Shown here in pieces: positions 33,614-46,302 of a stretch of DNA of 64,000 nt (position 1 is the stretch's first letter; the number at the start of each line of letters is the position of its first letter). The translations under genes were made by a program, and so were the position numbers. The stretch is from Forficula auricularia (Eukaryota; Arthropoda; Insecta; Dermaptera; Forficulidae). Under the pieces are notes generated by a model. The model did no database searches and was not told where the DNA came from. It worked only from the letters and a program-made list of their open reading frames with translations. Location: NCBI GenBank assembly GCA_024734495.1, contig JALMQS010000828.1, forward strand, positions 2,901,101 to 2,965,100. Reading direction: 5' to 3'.

Positions 33614-34571
33614 TTTTTAACCGACTTCAAAAAAGGAGGAGGTTCTCTATTCGACTGATTTTTTTTTTTTTTGTGTCTATGTTACCTCATATCTCCGCCA
33701 ATTGTGAGCCGATTTTGAAGATTTTTTTTGCATTGGGTTCAGTCTAACTTCCGATTGGTCCCGGGTTTTTTCATTGGTATTAGACCTTTTTTGTTAGGTT
33801 TGTTGGCCTAACTTCTTTGTTTAGGAACCGATTTCGATGATTCTTTTTTTATTGGAAAGGGGGTATCTTAGGGATGGTGCCATATTAATTTGGTCAAGTT
33901 CTGATGATATGATCAACGACGAAATAACGTAAATCTCCAATTCTTATGAGCAAATAATCGAAATTATGATAAATAAAATCTTTTATAAAAAAATCTTATA
34001 ACATTCATTTAAAACCCGCAAACGTTTTGAGAGAATTTCTATATTTATGAATTGAATTTTATTATCATTTTCTGATTCATTCGCCCGACGCTTTCTCTTA
34101 CGAGATGCATGCAAGTTATTATATTAAGTCACTATTAATAACATCACTAAAAAGAGAAAAATAAAAATTTTTAGAAAAAAAAATAAAACCGACTTCAAAA
34201 AACTTAAATGCAACAAATAAAATAATAATAACTTAAAAATAAAATAAAATACACTAAAAGGTATAAAATAATTATCTTATTTAGTTACAATTAAGCGACG
34301 AAATATTAACATGAAATTACTTTTTGAAGTCGGTGCCAAACATATACATTTTATGAATCGCACTTGACGGATCTTACTTAGTACGTTTGACGGGTACGAT
34401 CTCTTATAGGTATAGTTTGTTTGGCACCGACTTCAAAAAGTAATGTTAATATTTCGTCGCTTAGTTGTAACTAAATAAGATAATTATTTTATACCTTCTA
34501 GTGTATTTTATTTTATTTTTGAGTTCTTATTATTTTATTTGTTGCATTTAAGTTTTTTGAAGTCGGTTTTA
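33614..34571 (-). mobile_element. Family A element, copy a2 (with 210-bp middle segment)
   Basis: Read on the minus strand: right arm, centre, left arm, a middle segment of about 210 bp (GCATCTCGTAAGAGAAAGCG ... AATTCAATTCATAAATATAG), then module A2 ending GAACCTCCTCC...GAAGTCGGTTAAAAA. The middle segment is absent from a1 and a3. In a4 it is split by a tandem array. Confidence 0.75.
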
Positions 34572-34589
34572 TTTTTTTTTATAAAAATT

Positions 34590-34700
34590 ATATTTTAAAT
34601 TTTAAAAAGTTTCAAAAAATTTTCAAAATTTTCTTTACTTTATTTAAATTTTTCACCAAGAACCCACAACATTCTCCCTTAACAAAAAAAAAAAAAACTT
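34590..34700 (-). repeat. Head H homologue
   Basis: The minus strand reads TTAAGGGAGAATGTTGTGGG, then TTCTTGGTGAAAAATTTAAA and TAAAGTAAAGAAAATTTTGA. It matches 15055-15145 and the start of the element at 33110. It ends where family A copy a2 begins, suggesting a2 inserted into it. Confidence 0.45.
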
Positions 34701-34709
34701 TTTCTCTAC

Positions 34710-36390
34710 CGCATTTTAACATATATTTTAGTTTTATTGCGGAAGGAGTTTGTCTCGAATGTAGAGCTTGGTAATTGAATCTGAAGACATTAATGGTTCT
34801 TTTCAACATACAATTAAATATCTAATTAGATCTTACTATTCTTTTCCTTTTAAATAAACTTTTTAAATCTTCCCCGATTTTAATCAATGGCCGTTTTGAA
34901 TTTCAAGACTCATGCCATTGAAAAAGATGAGCTTATTTGAAATTCGAGACATACTCTTGTTTTTCAATATATTAAATATTTTTTTCATTGAAAAATAAAA
35001 AAAAGAACTCGATTGAAATGGAATTCAAAAGAAGTCCGTAATTCCCGCTGGTAATACCTTGAACTATAAAACCCCTAGTACTTAGGTACTAGTCGCCAAG
35101 TGGGTTTCGTTTTATGTTGTTTGTAAAACTCTCATGTTCTACGTTACTATTCATGCTCGTTTTCAACTGCGCAAACAATAAATGTAAAAGCATTCCTTAC
35201 GCTGATCAAAAAGGTCAAATGCCTAAAAAAAGAGCAACCGCTCTACATCTATTAATATTATAAAACTATAATATATGGATGCAACACGTGCCATGCGGAA
35301 ATCTTTTAATTATTCTTGAAATATTTATATCTCAAAGACATTGAAACTTTTCAGTGATTATATTAAAACTTTCTTGGTCAATGTAAAAATTAAATTAGCA
35401 TAATTTATCTCTAAAAAATCCTAAAATCTAAATTACGTAGGTCAAAAAATAAATTGTATAGTTAGTATTTTTGACTCTCTGAGATTCTAGTTTCGATAAT
35501 CTAGATATTAAATATCCACTTGAAAAATTTTCTTTCGACTGTAGGAGAAGGATATCTGATTTTGCAATTTATTTTGGTCAGCGAACAATTTTACTAAGAA
35601 ATGTACAAGTAAAGTTTGCACTGACCTCCAGTTTATTAATACAAATTTCAGTTCATTGGCTACGTCCTATATAACATTTTACATTTTTGTACCTGAACTT
35701 CTGAAGCTATAAAGACCGAAATCTTATCAGTTATTTATTTTGAAAAATAATTAAATAAAAAAAATGAAACAAATTTACCAGCACTAGAACAAACTTTATA
35801 CGACCTATAACTATTGCGTTATCTTATGTATCTGAATTCAGAAAGACAGACATACAATTTTCATGAATAAGCAACAATTTCTCAGTTAATCCAGTTTTTA
35901 TTAAGCACAAGACAATTATTAATTTATTTTTCCTGTATGGACAAATCAAAGAGAGTGTTCTCATCTTGATAAAATAAATAAAATAAAATATCATAATATT
36001 GGCTACGTTTGAGCATTAAATCGTAATCGTATACTTGTTCGAAATTTGAATAGAGCATTTTCAGTTTATTGTATATATATTTATATTTATTCGTATTAAT
36101 CACAGGACATATTCTTTGATTTATTCTCATAAATTCAGCAATTTAGCGACTTTAAGCAAGAAAACATAAAGTCTTCATCCTTCTTTTTAGATATTTTAAA
36201 CGAAAGCTTGGCAATTAGGTTGCATAATTTCCAGGCGCTGCCATCCATGAATTTGTATTTTATAACAATATATATATATAAATTTAATCATTACATATTT
36301 AATTGTAATAAGCTTCTCTAGTATAGTAGGTGTGAACCCATATAGTTTTGTCTTGTCTGTCTGTCACAGCAAATGCTCTTGACCTGATAT
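34710..36390. other. Unassigned AT-rich DNA
   Basis: No transposon ends or domains found. Around 35060-35200, ACTATAAAACCCC and AATAAATG occur within 150 bp and vaguely recall an LTR, but no ends were found. Confidence 0.35.
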
Positions 36391-36395
36391 AGAAT

Positions 36396-36790
36396 TATAG
36401 TACCTGGAGCCACCGAGCGATGCACGGTAACCAAATTAAAAAAAATACAAATATATATACTACACGCCCACTGGACCCCCTCCCCCGTAAACCACCCACT
36501 TCGCCCCCACCACTGCACCCCGCCGCCACCTCCACTCCTATTAGTGGGTTTTAAAATTAAAAAAAAAACAATAATTAAAAGATAATTGAAAAAAATGTAA
36601 ACAAACTTTTTTTATTGAGATTTTCATCTATCAATAATTACTCTAATTAAGAAAAGATCAATTAAGATGAAATTTGTCGAGGTCCAGACCTAGCCAGATC
36701 GTTTTCTCATCCTCAAAACTTGTTAATATAGTTGGTTTCATCAAAATCGGTAGAGCCGTTTTCAAAATAGAACTAAAATACAAATATATG
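36396..36790 (-). mobile_element. Helitron-type element, second copy with GCTCGG hairpin
   Basis: The minus strand ends ACCGTGCATCGCTCGGTGGC, TCCAGGTACTAT, matching the terminus at 2274 with one change in the expected CTAA. The 36590-36780 segment (GAGGTCCAGACCTAGCCAGA, ATCAAAATCGGTAGAGCCGT) matches 2690-2790. A C-rich tract at 36470-36535 corresponds to that at 2345-2405. Confidence 0.5.
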
Positions 36791-36939
36791 TGAACCGCGA
36801 TTGGAATTAGGTGTACACGGTCTTTGGAATTATTTTGGAATTCATTAGATAATCTATTGTATTTTATTGTCTTCTACTTGGAAATGAAAGTGGAAGGGGA
36901 AGTAGGTGTACACGATTTTAGGTCGCGGTTCACTCCTCG
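36791..36939. mobile_element. MITE family P, copy 2
   Basis: TGAACCGCGATTGGAATTAG at the left and GATTTTAGGTCGCGGTTCA at the right, then CTCCTCG. The inner GTGTACAC palindromes are as in copy 1. It sits at the end of the Helitron-type element. Confidence 0.65.
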
Positions 36940-36944
36940 TATGA

Positions 36945-38655
36945 AATTAACAAAATCTTGAGAAAGTAAAAAAAAATGTTAGATAGTTTGGCGCCATATT
37001 TAAAAAGCATATATTCGCATTCTCGAATGTGAGAAATCACATTTATTTATTTAAATTATTACATCACTATTCTGTATCCTATAAATATTTTTCTTAGATA
37101 TAAGAAGAAGGCAATTGAATTTATTTTCATAGGGAAGAATAAAAGTAATACTACTTTTAATTTATTCTCTATAAATATTCATTTTTTTTATATTCATTAT
37201 TTCCACTCTGACTAACCTTGTGAAATTTTCAATTTATTTTCTAATAATTTATAACTGCATGGGGGGAATATTGGATAAAATCTTCAAAATCATTTGTCTG
37301 TCCCCTAAAATATTCTAAGAAAATCAAAATTAAAATTCTCAATCATAAAACATTTCTTATATTTAAAATCTTGTCATTGTATAATTCATGAAAGTCTTTT
37401 GGAAATCTATCATTGCAATTAATTCCCAAGCTTATCCTTAAATATATTATTAACTAAATTATTATTATAATAATTAATGGAATGCTTTATTTCCTTATAT
37501 TCTGCTATGTATAGAACATTTTCAAGTAAATATCTTTCCATTCTACATTAATTTATAACTTTTCCGAATAATTTATCAGCTTTAACTAGAAATCTACTCT
37601 TTTATTTAGTTGGTCTATTTTAATTTGACATATCAAATTCAAATGGAATTATTCGCCCTTTCACAGCGCAGTAACATTAAATAGAATAATATCCTAATTG
37701 TGTAGGTAAAGTTAAGGTCCAACTTTAGAAATGAAATTTTAATCATCTGCTATTTATTGCATATGTTACCGACTGGATTTTCGATATCGGACTGCAATAT
37801 TGTGAAAGTATGAGGAACAAACAATATAGAATCAAGAAAAAATACCATTCTATAGCAAAAGAAAAATGGTGCTGCTGCAACTAATGACAAAGTAATGGGG
37901 TTCAATTTTCCAAATGCCTGTTGTTTTCTTTACCAGGGAGAAAAAAATTACTTAAAGGAAATGGAGTCTTTTCAAAGATAAAATACTTGGGTTGGGTATA
38001 GTTCCAAATGAATGCGATACTAAATTTTCGCTCCCGAAGATTAATGGTCGCCTAAGATCACGCAGCTCATGTTTGCATACTTTATGAATGTTTTGTTACT
38101 TTAAAGACTTTTATAAAAGTCTCATATTTTAAAAGGACGTGCATTTCGACAAACTTATAGCTGTCTGTCAATTGTATTATGGACTCAACTTTTTTTACAT
38201 CATATAGGATAAATATTACAGGCAGTAGAGAAATAGAATCCTATTTTGCTTTACTAAACAGAAATAATTCTATTGGTCTTTGAAGCTTAAAAATACATTT
38301 AATTTGTAGGATTTCTGTCTCATCTAATAATCCTCTGAACATTGAAGGATTTGAAAGTATACCGAGAGAGAAAAAGGGTTGAAATACTAAGCCAGGGAAA
38401 ATAGGGAGAAGCTCGACAATATAAAAAGATGAATGATTTTGAAGATTTTTTCTAGTCAAAGAAAGATTATTTCATTTTTAAAATACTTAATCCGACCTAC
38501 ATTTTTGAAACGCTGAGTTATAATTTGAATTGAACAACTGTAATCCGCTATATTATCAAAGCAATATTTTAACCCCCACCGGCTGGCTTACTCTCCTCCA
38601 TTTAAACTTGTCCGGAGATTAACTTAGCCTGAGAGTCAAAATAACTTCCAGGTTG
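36945..38655. other. Unassigned AT-rich DNA
   Basis: No reading frame longer than about 70 codons and no recognisable repeat. Confidence 0.45.
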
Positions 38656-38664
38656 CTATCTTAA

Positions 38665-38897
38665 GCCCCCTGCACAGGAGGCTTTTTCCTCTACCTATTT
38701 TTAGGATGGGAGCTCTGGTTTGCAATTTGGAGGCCTGTCCCAATCGAAATGACGTCACTGCTGGCTGTCTTTCTGACTAGCTTGGTTGATTTAAAAGATA
38801 GGACATGTACCTACTATTTTCCGGTCTGGTCCTGGGATGCTTTTGAGTGGGAGCAAGCAGACAAAAAATTATTAAAACAAACCTCGTGTGCAGCGGC
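38665..38897. mobile_element. piggyBac-type MITE, copy 2
   Basis: TTAA at 38661-38664, then GCCCCCTGCACAGGAGGCTT TTTCC. The right end is ACCTCGTGTGCAGCGGCC followed by TAAT (TTAA with a change). It shares GACGTCA and the GCATGCC/GGAGGC-type interior with 28122-28697 only loosely. Confidence 0.6.
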
Positions 38898-38899
38898 CT

Positions 38900-39215
38900 A
38901 ATTTCATACAAATTTTGGTGTTAGTTAATTTTGATGGCAGTAAAATATCCCTCTTGGCTAAAGCTCTACAAACTGGCTTTTAACCAGTTAACCCTAGTCT
39001 GAAAACTGAAAAACGCCCAATTACTAAGTCCTTACAAGTGGCCAGCCGATCGAAACGTTATATTTTATTATTTGTTATTTGTGTTTAATAAATAGTTATA
39101 ATTAATTATGTGTGATTAAATAAAAATTTCCACTTTCAATAAATATTATTATCACAAAAATACAAGCTTTAAATCATAAGTACCTAAGCTTCTCTCGGCA
39201 ATTTGAACTTTTATA
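38900..39215. other. Unassigned DNA
   Basis: Nothing recognised. Confidence 0.4.
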
Positions 39216-39226
39216 TTCATTTAAGC

Positions 39227-39475
39227 CAGGGGTTCCCAAACTGTGGATCGCGACTCACTGGTGGGTCGTGATCGGATATTAGTTGGACCCTGAAACTGAT
39301 AGGACGATAGTAGCAAGACGTCGGCCGGTTGGTGTCGTTCTGCCGGCAGTTTTATTGACAAATTTCGGGTACTTTTTGATCAGAGTAATAATGGTTATTG
39401 TATTATATAAGGTGGGTCGCTAATTTTGAAATTTTTTTAGATGGGTCACGGTCCAGACAACTTTGGGAACCACTG
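39227..39475. mobile_element. 249-bp hAT MITE with perfect 8-bp duplication
   Basis: Ends CAGGGGTTCCCAAACTGTGG and the complement CAGTGGTTCCCAAAGTTGTC are typical hAT termini. ATTTAAGC is duplicated exactly at 39219-39226 and 39476-39483. It is non-coding. The perfect duplication suggests a fairly recent insertion. Confidence 0.92.
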
Positions 39476-39489
39476 ATTTAAGCAAAAAT

Positions 39490-41260
39490 CCTTTCATTAC
39501 CCTTCGAGTTTTGAGAATTTTCATAACTTGAAACCCTAATCAAATTCTATATAAACTACATGGTTCGGCTGTATATTTAGTCACTTGTCGGTGAAATTTT
39601 TTAATGATGAACATTATTAAATCTTTGGGCAAAAAATTGCTACATACTAGATTGGTTTTTCTCAGATAGCTTTTTTGCACTCATGTTCACTTCCCGAAGA
39701 GATGAATATCCCATATTCTATTCTGTATTAAAAATTATCCATAATGATGACACCCTCTTGTGATTTTCTTTATAAAGAATTGCTTCTATGACAACAGCAT
39801 ACTGAGTTCTGGCAAGCTCTAGATATTCCTATAGAGCAAGCGTAGTGTCAGAACGGTCACCCAACCAACTATTCATGCCACGTGATGATTGACTTCCTGA
39901 TTAAAATATGAGAACCAACGTTCTTTCAACATGTCAAGACCTGGTTTATTTTATTGTTTGTGATATTGAAATCTTTTTTTTTTTTTTTGTACAAAACATT
40001 CATTGTCTAAATTGAAAACTTATTGAATTCCTCAATATATATATTTTCATTTCATTTTGTGTAACAAATGAAATGTCATTTTTTTCTTGAAGAGTCAACA
40101 TCTCATACATAAGAGGAATGAAATATTTTTCATTACTATCAAATTGATAAATCATTAAATTTCTCTCCTAAGGTCTCCTTCTTAGATTAAAAAAAAAATA
40201 TATATAACGAAAAGCAGAAATGAATTAAAAGAGAAATGCCTGGAGGCAATGCGCAATTCAAATACAGGGGACGCGAATTTGAATGCGTCTGCTAGGATGG
40301 AACTAAAACCTCGCTTTATTTACTCGAGCTTTCTATGTTTATGAAAATGTATTTATGATTAAAATCCTTTCTAAAATACAGTGAAAGAGGTTTCTCTCTC
40401 TCGTGAATGTTTTCTAATTCCGAAATTACAATACACTATTTAAAACCAATCTCTTGGTTGTTCGATTTAAGATGGGGAATTTCCAATATTGTCTAGCGTT
40501 TGTACTTGGCAAATCAAATGAAAAAAGTAATAAATCTAGTAAGAATTCTATTTAAATAATAAAAAAGACACAAAACGTTGTCGTTTGATTAAATCATTTG
40601 AATAATAAAAGTAAACCCGTTTATTTGAATTTTATTGCTCGATTATTATATCGTTTAACGTTATCTTCTCATGACCAGAGTTAAAAGAGAATCAATCCCG
40701 GCAGCAGATGGTCCAGATGCCCACATTGCCCACCCCTCACCTTCTGGACCTCCCAAAAGCAACTCTGGCTTACCCCCAAAAGTAGTTCTCTTGTTGCGAG
40801 TTCTCAATCCCCCATTTTGGAATTAGAGACCAACTGACAAGGCTTCTCAGCTGATACAAAACCTCAAGGGGAAGGGGTTATAGAAATTTAGGGTTCATAA
40901 AAAGAAAAAAGGCCGAAAAAGTAGGTTCATTGAATCGCAAATTCCCATGCAATTTCTTGCATCTTTACCATAACAAGAAAATATGAGACCCTTTTATTGC
41001 AAATATCAGCTTTCTTCGATTTTTGTTTGAAAATTTTATTATTTTAAATTATTTTTGACCCCGCCCCCTTCCGCCTCTTTTGTGTCACCATCATTTGCAT
41101 TTGTGAATCATTTCCATAAGTTCACATAGGGTGCATATGCGAATTTCGTAAAAATCGATCAAAGGGTCTAGGAATTATATTGATAGTTCTATTTTTTGAA
41201 CACCTCCCCCCCCATATTAGTCCCCCAAAAGAAATATTGACTCTCTTTTTGAAGTGATAC
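39490..41260. other. Unassigned DNA; 40680-40870 less AT-rich
   Basis: No domain or element. 40920-41240 has a sequence style (AATTTCGTAAAAATCGATCA AAGGG) reminiscent of Helitron interiors, but no ends were located. Confidence 0.35.
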
Positions 41261-41274
41261 TTCTTTTGGCGTGG

Positions 41275-41505
41275 CTTGCACACTTTTCATTTTACTTGGC
41301 AGTAAATGGGATTGTGCCGTCACGCGTCACGGCTGGTACCAATTCAAGCCACAGATGGCGCTTCAGCATTATCTCTAAGCTCAAATTAATATCTTATATT
41401 TTAATTTTGGCGCTCATATACATTTTATTTTTCTTGGCCATTAAATGTGATTGAGCCGTCACGAGTCACGGTTGAGCTGTGGTCTAGTGCCAGTTCAATC
41501 ATTGT
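41275..41505 (+). repeat. Diverged tandem duplication
   Basis: CTTGGCAGTAAATGGGATTG...GCCGTCACGCGTCACGGCTG (41298-41340) recurs as CTTGGCCATTAAATGTGATT...GCCGTCACGAGTCACGGTTG (41434-41476), about 136 bp apart. Confidence 0.7.
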
Positions 41506-41614
41506 CGAAAAATATGTTAATTATTCCTTTTCAAAAAATAATTTTAGAATATTAGAATTATAAATGCCATATAAGTTATCACTTCTCTCGTGTGGTCTTA
41601 AGTACACACCCCAA

Positions 41615-42072
41615 TTTTTATTATAGGGCCCTTTTATAGTAATTTTTTTTCTTGGATTTTTTAATTTGAAAATTTTATGGTTTTAATTTTTTAAGAATCC
41701 TTCCTTCTTAATTATGGGTTCGATTTCAATCAAAATACAATCACTTCTTAATCTCAATACAAAAAAAATCTACTTGGGAGTTTTGGTTTCACCTCTAGTT
41801 TTGGAGCTAGAGCTTACACAATATTTGCTAACTTAGGTAGTAACGTACCTACTAACAAACATTTTAACAAAATAATTAAAATTTCTTAAAATATAATTTT
41901 TTCGATGTTCACTCTATAAGGCTGTCTTGTAGTCCAAAACGCCATTGCTTCGCTCATTTTTTTTTATCAAAATTATTTAAGCCGTTTTTGAGATATTTCG
42001 AAAAAACGAAGGAGAAAAAACTTTTCATGCACCATTACAATACTGTTATAACCTGTATGGTAAAGTAAAAAT
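41615..42072 (+). mobile_element. Family B copy 4, 5' truncated and diverged
   Basis: It has the 3' part of family B (GCCGTTTTTGAGATATTTCG, then GCACCATTACAATAC and GTATGGTAAAGTAAAAAT) but lacks the AGCTGACGTG start. Confidence 0.55.
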
Positions 42073-42079
42073 AAAAATA

Positions 42080-44650
42080 GTCAATAAAATTACTTTTAAA
42101 TAAAATAACTTGCTAATAAATTTCTTTCAAAGAAATTTTAATTATTTGCATCACATATATCAAGATATAAAAATAATGTACAAAGTATTGTATAGAGATT
42201 TAGAATAAATAACCAAACTCGTTTTTAACTTCAATTATATAATTCAATTTGATTGAATTTTTATGGAAATGACATCGGCTTACCATTAATGAATACGACA
42301 ACAAGAAACAATAGAATTAATAAGACAAATATAGACAAAATATTTAAATAGCTATTTCCTTTTTTGTTTTCGAATGTCCACTAGACAGCAACTAGAATTA
42401 ATATAATAAATTGGAAATTCAAAATCTTTGTAAAGTTCGAGTCATTTAATTAATTGCACAGAAAATAAACAATTAAATATATACTACAAAGATAACCTCT
42501 CTCTTGACTGGAGATTAACATAGAATTAAGACTCTTCTATATGTAACGTTTCTACGTCATTCTTGGCATCACCATACCAAGAAAGGATCAGACAAAACGT
42601 TACGAGTGATATTTTTCATCAAATGAATGAGATACTACATATATAACAACTTTTCATTTTTAATGAGATCAGGAACGAGGCTTGATGAATCCGGTGGAAG
42701 ATGGAATCCTTTGAGAATGATGGTTATTTTTAATCAAAATTGGAATCAACTGTAGCTACTACATCCATAATGTTTTTGAATAAAGAGTAAAACTGAGTAG
42801 TCTAGCTACATATTTTGTCTCAGTTCTATTTAGCTCAAGACAAAACTGTATGTTTAGATCAAGCCTTTAAAGTCAAAATAGTTTTCAGATTGAGGCCAAT
42901 TTTGGCTCTAACTTAAGATACCCACTCGCATCTTTCTTAGTAGTTTGATAGAAGTTTTAGCTGATTAGTCTGTCAACAATACCTGTCGTTTTGTTTGAAG
43001 CTAGACAAACCAGCCCTTTTTTTTAAATTTATTACTATCATCCTATAGATGACGTATTTCTTTAATCCTCAATAACAACAAAATCTCCGTGTTTATCGGA
43101 CCAAAATTTATAATCTCTTGTTTTAATAAACCTTCTGGCAGTCAAAAATACCCCGATAGTTTGATACAAAGTGGTCAAACCAGCCAAAGGTATTTTAGAT
43201 AAATTAATATCATCATCCCCTTAGATGATGTTCTAGACCAAAATTTCTAAATACCAACTAATACGCAATATTATAGTATATCAGATTTGCTAGCTTATTG
43301 AATCTGTCTTTATGATTCCATCTCAAAAAATAAAAATCATTTAATATTATCACAGTTTATTATTATTCAGTTTCTTTACATAAATTTCCAATATAACTCT
43401 TATTCAAGCTGCTATATAGATATCTTTTAGATTTTTCAAATTCAGTTTTTGGATAATAATAATAGAACAACCTCAGGTTCATCAAACAATCCTCTGCAAA
43501 CCGACATCCTCAGATTTACCAAAGCTCATACTAATATTTGACATTAATTTGTAGCGACCAAGTATGTCAATATTTTAATCTTTGACATAATAGAGGTATA
43601 TCCTACGGCAATATGTATTCAACAACTTTGATTCAAACACAAGTTCCCCAAGACTTCTTGGGATTTTTTTTAACTAAAATAATTTCTGTATTACCCCAGA
43701 ACACAAAACAAGCTGTTGACCCTAGAGAAAAACAAACGTAGGTCTTTAAAACTACCAAGCTTATTTGCAAGTTGTTCCAAGTTCTCCAAACAAACATACC
43801 CAATTATGTGTTCATTTTCACTCTATTGGTCTTAAAGAGCTTTCGGTTTAATTTGAATAATCGACAATATAATTAATGCCTGGAAACTTTGTCTACACCA
43901 TTTCCCTTTTCCCGAAGACATCCATAGTTATTACACAAATAGGATCATATTTTCTAAAAGGCCACCAAAAACAAGTCGCATGTTGAATAATATTCAAAGA
44001 GAAAGGTATTTAGAGAAATTTTATTAAGAACAAAGTTTGTCTTTTAATTTTGATTTACTCATTTGTTTCAATTGATTATGAATCGCAAACTAATTGGCAG
44101 ATTTCCGGACAACCATTTTGACATGCATGCAGCGGGTTTCTTTTCATTTCCCTATTCATGTGACGTAGGGCTTTGTTTCCAATATGGATGAAACCTCGGA
44201 ATTCCGATATTGTATTTTTTTTTCAAATTATTTTTAGCAATTCTGAAAGAACAGCACAATGCACAAAGTTGTCGATGAATAGATCTAAATCTAGGTCATT
44301 TGGCGATTATTAGAATACTGCTCATAGATATTGTTTTATTGGCGAGAAAAAATATATTCATTATTCATATAATATGTATGATTCATTCAAAGGAAAAAAA
44401 CGACTGTTTATATTATCGATTATATATATTTATAGAAAATTTTTAATTTATTTTTTAAATTAAAAAAAAATCCCCTTTGCAAATCTGAATCCCTATAATC
44501 CCCAAAATTACTGTTCTATTTCTATAATTTTAAGAATTTTGAATCATTTTTTTTTTTTGGAAATTTTTTTGAAAAGTTTTATTTTTCAAGCAAGATTGCT
44601 TTCTACCGCTGATATGTAGGTATAATATGTACATGATAATTACATATAAT
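42080..44650. other. Unassigned AT-rich DNA
   Basis: About 2.5 kb without recognised elements. Two stretches (43010-43070 and 43180-43250) share AAACCAGCC and a following ATCATCC.ATAGATGA block, a possible old duplication. Confidence 0.4.
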
Positions 44651-44669
44651 TAAAAAAATTAGGTAAAAT

Positions 44670-44900
44670 AAGATTGGAGTAATTTTGGAGACGGACTGAT
44701 AAGTGAATTAAGTGGATATCGATGAGGCAGTTCAAAAAAAAAAAAGATAATTTACACTATCTTTTTACTCATAAAACCGACGTTTCGGAGGGAATAGCCT
44801 CCGAAACGTCGGTTTTATGAGTAAAAAGATAGTGTAAATTATCTTCTTCCTCTTTTTTTTTTTTTTTTTTTTTTTTGGACTGCCTCATCGATATCCACTT
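44670..44900. mobile_element. Snap-back element with near-perfect 95-bp arms and 13-bp target duplication
   Basis: AATTAGGTAAAAT is duplicated at 44657-44669 and 44901-44913. A head of about 37 bp is followed by AAGTGGATATCGATGAGGCA..., an A run, and GATAATTTACACTATCTTTT TACTCATAAAACCGACGTTT CGGAGG. The complement follows after a 5-bp AATAG loop. The poly-T on the right is longer than the poly-A on the left. CCGAAACGTCGG sits at the turn, but no CTGATGA is present. Confidence 0.85.
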
Positions 44901-45080
44901 AATTAGGTAAAATTATTAAGATTCAACAAGAAATTTATGATAAATGTTTTTAGAATTAAAATTTTTTTTAACTGTCCTATTATTGAAATATTCAATCTAT
45001 ATAACATTTTTAAATTGATCTGATTTTAAGAAACAAATTTTAGAATAAGAATCATATTAGTTGGAAGATTCAACAAATTA

Positions 45081-45248
45081 TTAACTATTTAATTGAAAAG
45101 ATTTTGTTTTCCCGAGAGTAGCAGAGTTGTTGATTCATAAAGAGAAATCATTGAGGTTGTCCTTCTGCTTGATGCAAATAAACACATACATATATATGTA
45201 GGTAAATGTTTATTTGCATCATACTGAGGACAACCTGATTTCTCTTTA
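45081..45248 (+). mobile_element. Snap-back family E, intact copy with 11-bp target duplication
   Basis: TCAACAAATTA is duplicated at 45070-45080 and 45249-45259. Head (AATTGAAAAGATTTTGTTTT CCCGAGAGTAGCAGAGTT), then arm CATAAAGAGAAATCATTGAG GTTGTCC...TGATGCAAATAAACA and its complement. The head shares GAGAGTAGCAGARTT with family F although the arms are unrelated. Confidence 0.85.
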
Positions 45249-46194
45249 TCAACAAATTACAAAAATTTATCGATCTTGAACAATTAATATTATTTTTATC
45301 ATTTCGCCGAAAATCATGGTCAGAAAAGGATCTCCAATAAAGTCTTTGTTTCTCGATCTATTTTTCTATAAAAACACGCCTTTATTATTCATATTATTTT
45401 TCAACATTATTTTTATATAGTAAATCAACATTTATTAAATGTTTTGCATTTGTTACCCCAATGTTGGCTGAGAAATTTTTGGCCAACTCATATTATATAG
45501 TATAAAACATTATTTTTACTAGCAAATAATTTATTTTAAAGCTAATCTTAAGTAAACATACCTATTATAATAATTTTATCATTTATTAAAACTACATAAT
45601 TACAATAATTAAATCTATATTAATGAGAAGGCCGTGCTTGTTTCTTTTATTAAATAAATAATCAAACAAAACATAAAGTCAACATCTTCATCATTTTTCA
45701 ACTTTAATCTGTATTTTAATTTTATATTCGCCAATGCTGAGAACGTCGCTTCTCATAAATAAATATCTTATACAAAATGGCCATTTCACAAATTATTGGA
45801 AATTCATTGATACCTCAAATTGACTACACTGTATTTTTTGGAATTAATTTTTAGCCTCTGCGCATTATTTTTCATTGTTCATTGTCTCGTTGCCATTATC
45901 ACCCTATATTTCGCGACCCCAAAATCCAATTTAATGTTTTCCACTGAGGGTTACTAAAAAACAAAAAGAAAAATGCCCAATATCACTTTCACATGAAAAT
46001 CTACAACATACGGTGACTCGTTATGGATGCATTTGTTGTTCTTTTGTCATTTGAGTTTTTTCATATCCCTGAATTCATTGTGTTAGTGCTGAGATCGAGC
46101 AGTTGTGCATAACTATTATAAAAAAAAACTTCGCCTTAAGAATGACCATCTGTAGAAAAATCAGGGAACAACAATTAGACGTTTGTATTTTTCG

Positions 46195-46275
46195 TTAAAA
46201 TCAAAAAACACTAGGTACAATAAACGAAGATAAATCGATGAGTTTGTTCTCTGTATGATGCAAATAAACATATAC
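46195..46275 (+). repeat. Family E single arm
   Basis: ATCGATGAGTTTGTTCTCTG TATGATGCAAATAAACATA matches the left arm of family E. Confidence 0.5.
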
Positions 46276-46302
46276 CTACATAAAAATTTATTGATTGTTT
46301 TA

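Noticed and set aside
35060..35200. Second LTR-like block with TATAAAA and AATAAA
   Set aside because: The signals are common by chance in AT-rich DNA here and lack CCAAT and initiator spacing or ends.
43500..43840. Possible retrotransposon coding remnant on the minus strand
   Set aside because: Translation in all minus frames gave many stops and no recognisable motif.
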